DNA of 25,860 nucleotides, from the IMG/VR virus record IMGVR_UViG_3300010296_000070, positions 1 through 25,860 of that record; one strand, written 5' to 3'. The stretch comes from a virus. Made by a program: the position numbers and the translations under genes. Below the pieces are notes generated by a model. The model did not search any database. It worked only from the letters and a program-made list of their open reading frames with translations, and was not told where the DNA came from. Positions 8,301 through 17,300 of the stretch are shown in pieces (position 1 is the first letter of the stretch; each line of letters opens with the position of its first letter).

Positions 8301-9711
8301 CATTTTCATTTAAATCTGTATTGAGAGTTAATTTTGTGTATGTTTGAATATCGTATAACCTCAAATCCCAATTAGTAGAATTATCTAAGTATGCTGAATC
8401 TCTTAAATTGAAAGAATATACTCTTGCTTCCCCAACTTTAGAACCAAATCCAGAAAACTGAGAATGTAAATCAATTGTAGTTCTAATTTTTGCTAAACCA
8501 GTAACATTATTTACTGTAAATAAATTGCCAATTTCGAAAGAAATTCCTACATCAGATAAATTTTGAGTATCTCTTGGTTTTTCTATATCTACTATTTCCG
8601 TAGATACTTTTTCAATATCATATCCCCTTACGTATGCCTTGCCTGGAGAAATTTTTAATGATGCTAAATCATTAGAAGGAATATTGCCTTGATATGTTTG
8701 TTCGTTTTCAAAAAATACACCATCGTTTCCTAAACGATCGTTTAAAGAATTTGATAAGGTAATATCAAAAGGATTTATTGTATAATGTCCAGATTCATCA
8801 TAAGTTCTTTCTGCAAGATAATCTCTAATTTTAGAAAATTCTGATTTTGTTTCAATCTTTTTAATTTTTCCATCTTCTACCTGAAGAAGTTCTATAAAAT
8901 TAGTATCATTATTATCAGTTAAATCTTTTTTACTTAGAGTTAAAGATATTTTTAATCTGTCCGCTCCCGGAGATGCAAAGTTAGAAAATCCTTTTGCATT
9001 ATCAAATAAGGATGAGTCTTCTTTAGCAGATACTATTGATTCAGTTACAGTTAAACCGACTCTATACGAAGGGGTATTTGTATAATAATCTAAAATTATA
9101 TTTTCATCATTTACATTTACAAAATAACCTCTAACAAAATAAACACCTTGCCCAATAAATGCCGCAGATCCTACAGAAGTAGATTCTGAAGAAATGAGAG
9201 ATGCAAATGCTGTTCCCGAATTGATGGTTGTATTTCCGTAAGTTACATTATCTAGAGATGAAAGAGTTTCACCATCTTGAAACTCTGTAAATTCAAAATT
9301 TTGATCAGAATCTAAATATTTGAGGTATAATGTAATATATTCTACATCATCAGATTCGACTGGAAGTACAACTTTTCTTACCTTTGCAGTTATTCCTGTT
9401 ACTTCACCTACTATAGTTTTTCCTAAGAAATTTTCAATATAAAGTGATATATCTACCCCAAATTGAGTTGGATTTAATTTTACAGCAAAGAAATTAGGAT
9501 CATATCCAATATTTCCAGGAATCACCATAGATCCCTCTTTAAACACAAAACTGCCAAAATCCTCTACTTGATTTTGAATAATAGATTGTAGAGTGGTTAA
9601 TTCTCTAGATTGAACTGGGTATCCTGGTTTAAATAATACCTTGTAAAAATTATTCTCACTATTGAAATCATCATAATATGGACCTATGTTTAAATTTGTT
9701 TTCTGTGACAT
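2353..9711 (-). CDS. Giant DUF4815-type baseplate/tail structural protein
   Basis: This 2452-residue protein has no transmembrane segment or signal peptide. Residues ~10-70 carry the hallmark of the DUF4815 phage family: YYDDF...NFYKVLFKPGYPVQ, then SRELTTLQSIIQNQ and a GSMVIPG turn. YFVRGYFVNV (near 190) and GKAYVRGYDIE (near 355) continue this module. Around residues 1600-1790 lies DPLAQTF followed by a lectin-like beta region with FLNPGREYAIVISS, recurrent in large T4-like baseplate proteins. A KVGDEIISY module (about 3355-3570) and a GENY repeat (about 4060-4140) resemble repeats in the gene-7-slot protein. The C-terminal ~110 residues end in a beta domain closing NDLRCIAIR. It starts five bases after the gene 8 stop with little Shine-Dalgarno signal. 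It occupies the region of T4 genes 9-11, so a peripheral wedge or fibre-network role is likely. No enzymatic motif was seen. Confidence 0.8.
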   Translation of the reverse strand: MSQKTNLNIGPYYDDFNSENNFYKVLFKPGYPVQSRELTTLQSIIQNQVEDFGSFVFKEGSMVIPGNIGYDPNFFAVKLNPTQFGVDISLYIENFLGKTIVGEVTGITAKVRKVVLPVESDDVEYITLYLKYLDSDQNFEFTEFQDGETLSSLDNVTYGNTTINSGTAFASLISSESTSVGSAAFIGQGVYFVRGYFVNVNDENIILDYYTNTPSYRVGLTVTESIVSAKEDSSLFDNAKGFSNFASPGADRLKISLTLSKKDLTDNNDTNFIELLQVEDGKIKKIETKSEFSKIRDYLAERTYDESGHYTINPFDITLSNSLNDRLGNDGVFFENEQTYQGNIPSNDLASLKISPGKAYVRGYDIEKVSTEIVDIEKPRDTQNLSDVGISFEIGNLFTVNNVTGLAKIRTTIDLHSQFSGFGSKVGEARVYSFNLRDSAYLDNSTNWDLRLYDIQTYTKLTLNTDLNENEYLESFVVEGATSGASGFLVSDSSVSNIIFLRQTSGTFVKGEGLIVNGIESSRSVEFVQSYGIEDIKSVRQITPFSSSSSDFIADTVLDRVSFNGGISLISVSGSSNGISTVTANGRKFVGIKTDNIIRYQRSNLNLETYNRVVSISNDGLSFEVVGIATVAGVFDGSVPASPGFFVSGSEIVDSQVTGFIGQPTIRGSGKLYALLPEKNTSSLDLSSSNLYLNDQIVGKNVNIDNELQLTTSGDLSNINGITWSTFDEERYTVGYANGNIPRITDDSISISGSNLTIKGLDNTLSFNDTVVNVTVLKDNIQSKVKNYDRSTVTFVTRSKFKESGLNENTSKNDGLSFNNYYGLRVQDKEISLNYPDVAKVICVYESLDKFDPVLDKLQFSSSPDVSNNAIIGENIIGTQSGAVARVVANVTTTPSASTDTLGVVYLNNQRFSVGETVKFKESNINSTLDGIIKGSYKDISDSFKLDRGQKEQYYDYSRIVRSRSASEPSRRIMIVFDHYSVPSNETGDVFTVASYQEERYSNDIPLISGKVRATDTLDFRPRVTKFDPNVTTDKSPFDFVSRTGAFSSNPSRLLAAGESSILSQNFYLPRIDKVYLTTTGEFLVDKGISSKNPEEPKTREDMLELSTINLPAYLYDPQDAEIVSVDNKRYTMRDISLIEDRVDVLEEVTSLSLLEANVQSSQIKDSEGRDRFKTGFFVDDFSNYSKIDSFLSTVLIDDEYKNLLPNISRDSLDSIVVSKDNTTINDLDLNENFVLKDSSIQKTGKSLTLSYIQKDWIEQPFATKSEKVNSFGISSYDGKITLNPSSDEWFRTIEGNINHKKPQKNIEVEKESDLVNTGNDNTSLDKVTESYLRSRNVEFTALNLKPNTRFYHFLDGNSDVDVIPKLIEIATDSSLSIDGSSGSFEVGETVIGFIDGVAKIRFRVCNQNHKSGRFDNPTEKYTVNPYNKTLSLTSTYGTTSKVLNVDTSSLADLRQGLYFGYITKGMKLVGQSSNATSYVKDIRLISDNYGDLIGTFFIKNPYSTPKPAIRIPTGNKTFKLTTSKSNTVNSILRSDTESSNSLGLPTISNIPQSKAETNYVSKQTHIKFERPLSKIKAKSRSIRNAIQEEVIPNVTVIKNSDPLAQTFSVGNNLGSQSEIETNVDVNGATLTSLDLYFASIDSGNEEITVEIRSTEYGIPTRNIIGKPAILKPRTLNEDGTETININVSSTGNVATNIKFPEPIFLNPGREYAIVISSDKSEEYSLWTAVMGQQTIETKNLPDVDTVRYTKKVGIGFLYKNQNGSNWTPNKYQDLKFKLYKAEFTKTSGIAYFYNPQLSEGNTFVPTLRNNPITVLPKTGRISISTTTSSILIDALSAGRKLVGTNSNGGSAIVVGSGSSVTNVEITNSGENYPKSVTETVDTYNILGKGRNLKLNITTNSSGTVISVGQSSTNAGNGYQVGDVVGIVTSSTSSTTGNGSRITISATNGLDTIYLTNVQGEFGIQGSGHEFAVGAGISYYSDSGSVVSTSANIIDSISDGGLNSGNYIKVNHFNHGMYSDTNKVLIKNIQSSEVSTILNSTLSFNNTGTISVANTSVFVNFEGIPVSGTNLGYVKVGDEIISYSAVGSGSLTISPNGRGIDSTKITTHTTGSTVEKYELSGVSLRRINNITHNVSTPIEMDSYYIEFSRGNQYGKDRNLDGSTNKYPQLSFNDSRVLGGSNVTASQNISFGAVVPNYEIITPSSSTSVSAQIRTVTGTSVGGNEAPFNDKGFENVLLNSLNPLNSVRLVCSEVNQNEYLTNLPNKKSFTTAIKFETSDPNLSPILNLDHAFTEFYSYRLNNPVSDYAKDSRVNSIVNDPHSSAYYSNLIKLRNPASTLKVILSAEKPVGTDFRVLYKLIKSDSSEVEQAFNLFPGYKNLTQSKDGLIVIDEANNSGLSDRKIDSSIEGEFLEYEFTAENLDLFIGFIIKIVYSSTNQAKTVRINDLRCIAIR
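3355..3570 (-). repeat. 'IDDEIITY' module in the DUF4815-type protein
   Basis: The encoded stretch reads TISVANTSVFVNF, then KVGDEIISY, then NGRGIDST...THTTGSTVEKY. It has the same order of elements (strand, FP or F turn, K(I/V)(D/G)DEII.Y, RG, H..GS.V) as modules in the gene-7-slot protein at about 22869-23057, 18510-18700 and 13860-14085. Sharing between adjacent genes suggests module copying or common ancestry. Confidence 0.6.
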
Positions 9712-9716
9712 CTTTT

Positions 9717-11282
9717 TTAGAATTCCAGGATAATTTTAACGTCTTCTTTTTGCCTAGAGTCTCTTTCAATCAGAGATCTATTATCAATGTAAATTACTTT
9801 TCCAGTACTTTTATTTATCTCTGGTTGAGCAAGTCCATTTTGGAAGGTGACTCCTAAATTTATTTGTTTCGATCCAACAGTCGTAGTTATTCCACTAAAA
9901 GATGTATTAATAGATCCACCAAAAGGAGATATTTCATCTGAAGATGATTTAAATGCAAGAACTTCTCCTTTATTTGTAATATTATTGTTGTCAGTTTGAT
10001 CGAATGTATTATCAAAATATAAAGATCTGTCTTGATAGTACTTTAAAACGTTAGTTTCTTTATCATATGAAACCACATAACCTCTAGCTTTTTTTTCGTT
10101 ACCCAAATTTTGCTCCATAACTTCTCCAATCTCAGGAAGATCAATTTCTTCGATAGAGTCTGCATCCAACTTTAGAGAATATAAGGAAGAAAATGAAGAT
10201 TCTGTATAATTTTCGGTTCTAGAATTTAATTTTTTAGGATTTTGAAGTATTCCAACTTGAGCAAATTTTGTATCTACTGGAAAATCTTTTGTAGAATCAT
10301 CAAATCTGGAGTAAATTAATATTTTATCAGAACCTAATTCTGTGTAGATATCATATCCATGTCCATTTGATGGTGGGATAATTGGAATTAATTTTGCTCT
10401 TTCTGCACTAGATCCCGTGCTTCTCAAATCAATTTGAGCCCAAGTGTAACCACTTCCTCCAGAAATAACCTTTACGTCAGTTATTTGACCATTATTATTT
10501 GCAGTGATTTCTACTTCTCCTCCTGATCCATCACCTAAAATTTTGTAAGATCCTGATGTGTAAATTGAATTTCCTGCTTTTTCAATGTATACTTTTTTAA
10601 TTTGATTATTGTTATCGAACGAATTTCCCGTTTCTCTTACATTGACAATTTGAGGATCTGTGGAAGTTTCCCAATCGTTTGGTATTACGATATATTCCGT
10701 AGTATCGAATTTAATAATATCTGAAGGATTTACTGTAAAAAGATATTTCCAGATGTATCCATCACCACTATTACCTGCCGAACTAGGTTCTAAATCTACA
10801 AATTTTGGTTCATCTCTAGATATATTTCCCCTTAGATTAGTTCCGGAAGAACCATTATCAATACAAATATAAACTTTAAAATCACTGTTCATTACATAAT
10901 AATTGGTATCATATAATCTACTTCTACCTGAATTTGGACTTAAATTACTTACACTATAATCATGCCTATACATTTCATATCGAGTATTAGTGCTCCAATC
11001 AATTCTTCTAATTACTCTTCTTACATTATCACTTCCAATTTTTTTGCCAAATAACATGGTATCTTTATAATGAGATAAGTATTGAAAATTATCTACAGGA
11101 CTTGGAATATCTGCTGGAGAAGCATCCCAAGTTGTGGTTCTGCCAAAACCAACTGGAACTCCAGTAGAACCTGGGTTAGATAAACCAAGAAAAACATAAT
11201 AAGAATTATTAACGTCTAATAAAGAACTTACAAAGTTATTTGCATTCACAATCCTAAATTGATCTGTTACTAATGCCGACAT
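9717..11282 (-). CDS. 8: Baseplate wedge protein gp8
   Basis: The 521-residue protein starts MSALVTDQFRIVNANNFVSS. I recognise the cyanophage gp8 pattern: SYYVFLGLSNP near residue 27, a W..SP..IPSPVDN segment near 50-65, RRIDW....RYEMYRHDYS near 91-110, YVMNSDFKVYICIDN near 128-142, and GDGYIWKYLFTV near 173-184. In T4, gp8 is a dimer on the baseplate wedge that contacts gp7, gp10 and gp6. T4 gp8 is 334 residues, so this protein is longer; one added element is a VKVISGGSGY unit near residues 266-275 related to repeats in its giant neighbours. It follows the gene-7-slot gene across a 57-base gap that holds a late promoter, and the DUF4815-type gene begins five bases after its stop. The Shine-Dalgarno is weak (AAAG). 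Order 25-6-[7]-8 matches T4 and supports the call. Confidence 0.85.
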   Translation of the reverse strand: MSALVTDQFRIVNANNFVSSLLDVNNSYYVFLGLSNPGSTGVPVGFGRTTTWDASPADIPSPVDNFQYLSHYKDTMLFGKKIGSDNVRRVIRRIDWSTNTRYEMYRHDYSVSNLSPNSGRSRLYDTNYYVMNSDFKVYICIDNGSSGTNLRGNISRDEPKFVDLEPSSAGNSGDGYIWKYLFTVNPSDIIKFDTTEYIVIPNDWETSTDPQIVNVRETGNSFDNNNQIKKVYIEKAGNSIYTSGSYKILGDGSGGEVEITANNNGQITDVKVISGGSGYTWAQIDLRSTGSSAERAKLIPIIPPSNGHGYDIYTELGSDKILIYSRFDDSTKDFPVDTKFAQVGILQNPKKLNSRTENYTESSFSSLYSLKLDADSIEEIDLPEIGEVMEQNLGNEKKARGYVVSYDKETNVLKYYQDRSLYFDNTFDQTDNNNITNKGEVLAFKSSSDEISPFGGSINTSFSGITTTVGSKQINLGVTFQNGLAQPEINKSTGKVIYIDNRSLIERDSRQKEDVKIILEF

Positions 11283-11307
11283 ATCTTTATTTTATACATT
11301 TTTTAGA

Positions 11308-11315
11308 TATTTATA
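11308..11315 (-). promoter_or_regulatory. T4-type late promoter box TATAAATA
   Basis: This is a perfect TATAAATA on the minus strand in the 57-base gap between the giant gene and gene 8, ending 25 bases before the gene 8 ATG at 11282. A near copy, TATAAATT (11317-11324), lies immediately upstream, so the element is partly duplicated. It would give gene 8, the DUF4815-type gene and the small coiled-coil gene their own late transcript, independent of the nearly 12-kb gene before them. Confidence 0.75.
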
Positions 11316-11339
11316 TAATTTATATGGAATATGGATCTT

Positions 11340-14300
11340 TTAAATAATAGCACCAGTTTGTCTCAATCCTACTCCTCTTCTAATTATTGAAGGGAATGTT
11401 GATAACCCAACATCGATAGTTTTTCCAGTAACACCGATAGATATTGGAGAACTTGCTCTAACAATATTTTCTAATCTACCCCATGAGAATCTTCCAAGAT
11501 ATCCACTGGTTGTTGTAATTCCTACAATGTTTGTTCCCGAATCTACTGTGCAAGTTATTACACCTGTAGGACCAGATGTAACAATCTCATTAATATAGTA
11601 GATATTATCTAAGAAACTGGTGCCAATACCGATGATAGAATTGTCATTACCATCAACTGTGGTAACTCCAGATCCAACATTTGTTTTGTGAATAAGAATT
11701 GCATATCCTGGAGCCAAATCAGTAATGTTCTGATTATTATCTCTTTTAATATTAAATTTTAATGCGAGTTGCCCAGAGGAAGTTGTAGTTCCTATCCCAA
11801 CGATGTCACCATTAAATCCTTTAATGTTTTGAATTATACCAGTATTTTCAGTAATAGGATTTATTGTTTCTACAATTGCATGAGGTGCTATTGTATAACC
11901 AAATCCAGGATTTGTTATAGTTACTGAAGACAAAGTTCCTCCAATCGAAATAGTTCCTGTAGCAGAAGCTGTTGTTCCAATTCCAGTTTTAACCCTTATA
12001 GGATTCATAAATTTAATATCAACCGTAGAAGATGGTATATACCCACTTCCAGGATTTGTAATTGTAATTGCAGAAATAGTTCCACCAGTGCCAATAGTTG
12101 GAGTAATATCCGCAGATTCAAAATTAATGTCTTCTGCTATCAAAGATTTAAATTGATATGGTGCCCCATCATTATCATCAAAACCAAAGAAATCTACATT
12201 GTCTACAAAAATAAAGTTATCATTAATTGAAACATCTTTTATAATTTTAGTAACTGGATAAACCTGAGATAAGATAGATTTTCTTGTTTTAAATACTTGT
12301 TGTCCATTTATAACTCTATCTGTTTTTTGTTTTGTCCATGACATCGGTTTGAAATCGATTTCATTTATACCCTGATCCACATATGGATTTGTCTCAAATA
12401 AATCTGATCTTGAAAGGTCAAAAACAATTCTTTTATTTTGAGTTTCTGTACGAGGAATACTATTATTTTTATACACTTGAACAGTGTCACCAACCTCCAG
12501 AGATGGAATAATATTAGTAACTAAATTATCGTCAACTCCTCTAGTTCCTCTATAAAAGTAAATATCAATATTATCTTCTACCTTAGGAGGTTCTGTGAAG
12601 AGGAAAGATGTTCCACCTTCAAAAGTATAAGCAAATCCAGGATCTTGAATAATTCCATTAACAACAATAAGTAATAAATTTTGAAGATCTGAAGTTGGAA
12701 TTTGATCAGTTCCAGATTCAAAACTAATTAAATCACCCTGATAAAATAATGGAAATCTTCTCCTGTTTCCATCTTGATAATTTTTAACAGAATCAATATA
12801 ATCAAATTCTCCAAATTGGAAAACAGCAAAATTATCACTATAAGTTTCCAATACTGTTAATTCAAATTGTGTTATAGGAGAAGATAATCTAGAATCTGTT
12901 ACTAATCCTACAGGAGTAAATACATCACCTTTTTTAAATGCATATCCATTGTTTAATATTTTGAAATTTTTCACTTCAAAATAAGTTGATCCTATTCCTG
13001 TTGTAGAACTTGCACCAACATCTACTGACACTTTAAAACCAATTCCAGTATCTGTAGTTGTTCCTAAACCGACTCTAGAAACCCCGATAACGGAAAGATT
13101 TTCATAAGATGGTTCTGATACAAATACTTGTGGATTTGTGTATCCAGTTCCACCAGAACCGACGACAAAGGAAAGTGATCCACCTGCACCTACTATAGCA
13201 TTGATAGATGCTACATCCCCAATATGGCCTTCTTCGAATATAGAAACCCCAATGGAAACTATAGAGTCGTTATATCCAGATCCATTAAAATCTGTTGTTC
13301 CTATACCAACAGAAACTATACTTCCTCCAGCACCAACTATTGCAGTAACTGAGGCACCTGCTAATGGTGCATATCCAAGTCCTCCAGAAGATCCTAAGGA
13401 AACAATTATTCCTCCTCTCGGAAGTTGATTTTGATTTACATCAGATTCTGAAATGAATATACTATTAGGATCTCCCAAATCACTTCTAATACCAGTGAAA
13501 CTAATGCTAGTTATTCCACTTACAGAATCTTCCAAAATTTCATAGTTTCCTGTAGGATTATTATCCGTTACTGGTGATTGATAAATTCCATTTAATATTA
13601 CGAAACCATTTCCACCACTTGTGCCAATTCCAATTGTATTTCCACCACCAACGGTCAAAGTGTAAGTTCTATCAATTCCAGTAAAAGTAGATCCAATATT
13701 ATCAAAAATTATATTTGTAGAATAATCTGCTCTCAAATATACTCTTCCAGAAAATTCTGCAGATTCATACTCTAAATTAGATTCATTTCTAGTTAAAATT
13801 GCATTTCCTCTAGGTGGTTCAGTAAAATGTATTTTACCATCTGAAATATTAAATGTTCCCTGGAAAATTGTTACTGGAGAAAGGTCAGAATGGATTGTAG
13901 CTGCAGAACCTACAGATCCTCTCTCAACATTTACTAAATTCACAGTACCTAAACCAGATATTGGTCCAGAAATATTAGTTGCAAATCCAACATTATTAAC
14001 TAACATAAATTCATCATCAACTTTTAGTAAATCTAAAGGATTTATTGTAGATATTCCACTCAAAGATATAAATGAAGATGCCGCAGAAACAGATCCACCA
14101 TTTCCTTCAAGAGTTTTAGTAACTAATGTTGATACTAAAGGATATTGTACTAAATCACTTATTGTGATTAAAACTTTTTCATTTGATTTAAACATCTCAA
14201 ATTGATGGGCATTTCCAGATCCTAAATCTGTGAATGTTACTGCAGTTCCTGCTCTGGTTGTAGAAATTTGGAATGTTCCATCGTCTTCATTTTTATTAAT

Positions 14301-17300
14301 TACAAATACAGATGATGGTAATAAATCTTCTGATGTTCCATTTTTATAAGTTACTTCAGTAGCTGCAATTCCAGAAAAAGTTGATTTCGCAGTGTAAATT
14401 AATTCTTCATTTTCATTAAAATAATTTCCTGGAATTGTAAATTTACCTGTAGAAGCATCAAGTTGATTTGTATTTCCTGGGTTAAATGTTCTTGCAAAAA
14501 TAGGAACTCCATTTCTAGTTAGAGTGAAACTTTTTGTATTGAATCTATCACCATTAATAGAATTATATGCTGCAACTTTATGCTCATCTAAAGCAGAACC
14601 ATATTTCAAAGGTTTTGGTTGATTTATAAAGTCTACTTCAGTATAGAAACATTGACTAAAGGCAACTATACTTATATTTTGATTTTCTTCAGGATAAAAT
14701 ACAAGATCAAAATTGGTAGATCCTAAATATTTTCCTCCAAAAGTTCCGATTCCAGTGAGATAATTATCCTCAGTAATATATGGAGATTGTTGAATAAAAA
14801 TATTATTTTGATCTTGTATTAACAAAACTTGATGTAAAGATTTATCTGATCCTATTCCAACTTCAATATAAGATTTAACGGCATCAAAATTAAACTTATT
14901 AAGTGATAATATAGTTTTTGCACTTCCAGCATTAGTTTCTTCAAAATCTGATCTATAAATGACTGTTTTTTCAGTTGTTGCTGGTTGACTTTCTGCTAAG
15001 TATCTGTATTTTTCTTCACCTCTACCTGTTGTCCCAAATCCAACAATTCTTGATTTTAAAGTAAGATTATTTGAAGAATTGTTTTCAAAATCTAAAGTAA
15101 ATCTTCCAGCATTAATATTTGCTACAAAAGATCCTATTCCCAAGAAACTATCTGAATTAAAGTTTTCAGCAGTGTCTACAAAATATTCTGCAATATTGGT
15201 ATTTTCTCCATCATGAGTAACATAAAGTTCCACAAGATTTGAAATATTATTTGTTCCATCAATTATATTTGCCGTTACAAAAATTGATGATAAAGAACTA
15301 GTATCAAATCCTACTACATTTATTGTTTCTCCTACAGAAACAGTGTTATTAAAGGAAATTAGATCAACAAATCCAATAGATTCTGTTGATATGCCTATAT
15401 CATTAGTAAATGATTTTTTAATAAATTTAATATCATAATCAACGTTGAAAGGATCTGTAGGGGTGAATCTAATAAAAGTATCTCCAAATAAATCAGTTTC
15501 AATTGAAAAATCTCCATATTGATCATCTATACTATGCAGAGTTCCTAATTCTAAATTTGTAATTGATTCTTTTTCAATGACTGTAAAATTATTATTCGCA
15601 GGATCACTAAGTATAGTCATATCAGTAAACTGAATCTGATTTTTTGATTCTTCGGAAGTTACTTTGATTAAAAAGTTTTGATATATTGAAGAATCACTTA
15701 CTTTTTCATCATCAATAGAAACAAATAAATCCGGATCAAATTCAGAGTCTGAAAAATCTTCAGAAATATCATCAATTTTTAATACGTTATTTGAAATTGC
15801 CTCAGTAAAATCACTAAGTTTTCTTGTTTTTAACTTTATAAATCTAGATCTTTCATTAAAGACATCTACATCTTGAACTAAATCAAAATCATTAATAGTA
15901 TCAACTCTATTTTCATTTAAAATATCTACAACTATGGTAGTATTATTTGATGTTGTTGTAATTCCCGCATTAGAATCTCCAATTAACTCTGTATGTGCAA
16001 AGTTTTTAGTTCCTGCGGTATGCACAATGTCATTAATAGCAGTTTTTTGATCATTCCAAGTTACTTGACTTTTAATAGCATAAGAAAGATTTTGATAATA
16101 ATCATTATCAGGGAGAACTTGATAATCTTCATTCAAAAATCCTGATCTATTATACCAACCTTCATCAACTCTATTAGTTGCAGAAACTGTATAGTTTCCA
16201 TTAAAAAATTCAATATCCTTAACAATTGCTACGTTACCACTTACTTTTCCTGTTATTTTATCATTGGATTTAATTGGATCATTTCCAAATATTTTTATAA
16301 TGTTACTACTTTCATATTCAAATACTTCTAAATTTGATTCCTCACCATTCAATAAAATATTTTCACCAATTTCAAAATTAGATGGACTAACTTCAACTAA
16401 AAATGTGGGATAATTCTTCTTATTTACAATAGTTCCTGAAGAATCTTGAATAGTTTTTGCAACTCCAGGATTAGATGATAAAGATTTTATTGTTACCACA
16501 TCTGCCCCAGAAGGATCTGCAGCTAAACCGTAATTTGTAACAGTAAAGAATTTGTAACCATAATCTTCAGAGTTAAATCCATCTCCAGACGATCCTTGTT
16601 TCTGAATACCCTCAATAAACACTTCATCATTTATTGCAAAAGGTTTTTCTCCAAATCCACCAAAAGGCGTTGTAATTGTGCAACTAAAAGTTTCTGTGTT
16701 AACATCATAATTTACTTTTTGAATACTGACACCATTTGTGTTATTTACTGCAAAAACTTCTGCCCCAAAGTCTGACACTCCTTTTGCTGGAACTTCAACA
16801 TCAATTTTAGATATTGAAGATCCAGAAATAACTGCTCTCAATAGACCATTAGAAACTTCTTTTCTATCATCTTTATTAATCAAAACTAAATCTGGTGCAT
16901 TAATAAAATTGGACCCTCCATTAGTAACACTAACAAATCCTACAGTATTAGATGCTATCAAAGAAACTATGGGAGAAATTAATGCAACAGGTTTTAAAGT
17001 TTTATCTGAAGAATATTCAAACTTAGTATCAATTATTTTAGATTTTAATACATTACCGATACTAGAAGATTGTGTTAAGATTGAGAGACCATTACCTTCT
17101 TTTGAATCTGTTCCTTTGAAAATAGGAAGTTTATTGTAATTTGATCCTTTTGATAATATTTTAATCAAATTAGCCGGACCTTTTGCATTTTTAGATGTAG
17201 TAGTATAATCCAATTTGTCACATTCGGAACTGGTATAACTTAATCTTTCGGGAGTATTTCTGAGATTTATATCAAAAGAAGTTGATTCTGTAGATCCAAT

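Noticed and set aside
13138-13428. Plus-strand open frame of 96 codons, rich in Pro, Thr and Ser
   Set aside because: It lies antisense within the Gly/Val-rich repeats of the giant gene. The Pro/Thr/Ile composition is the complement of those codons, and it has no ribosome site or promoter.
16738-17139. Plus-strand open frame of 133 codons
   Set aside because: It is fully antisense to the giant gene, has no Shine-Dalgarno, and its sequence is what the complement of Asn/Ser/Lys-rich coding gives. All real genes here are on the minus strand.
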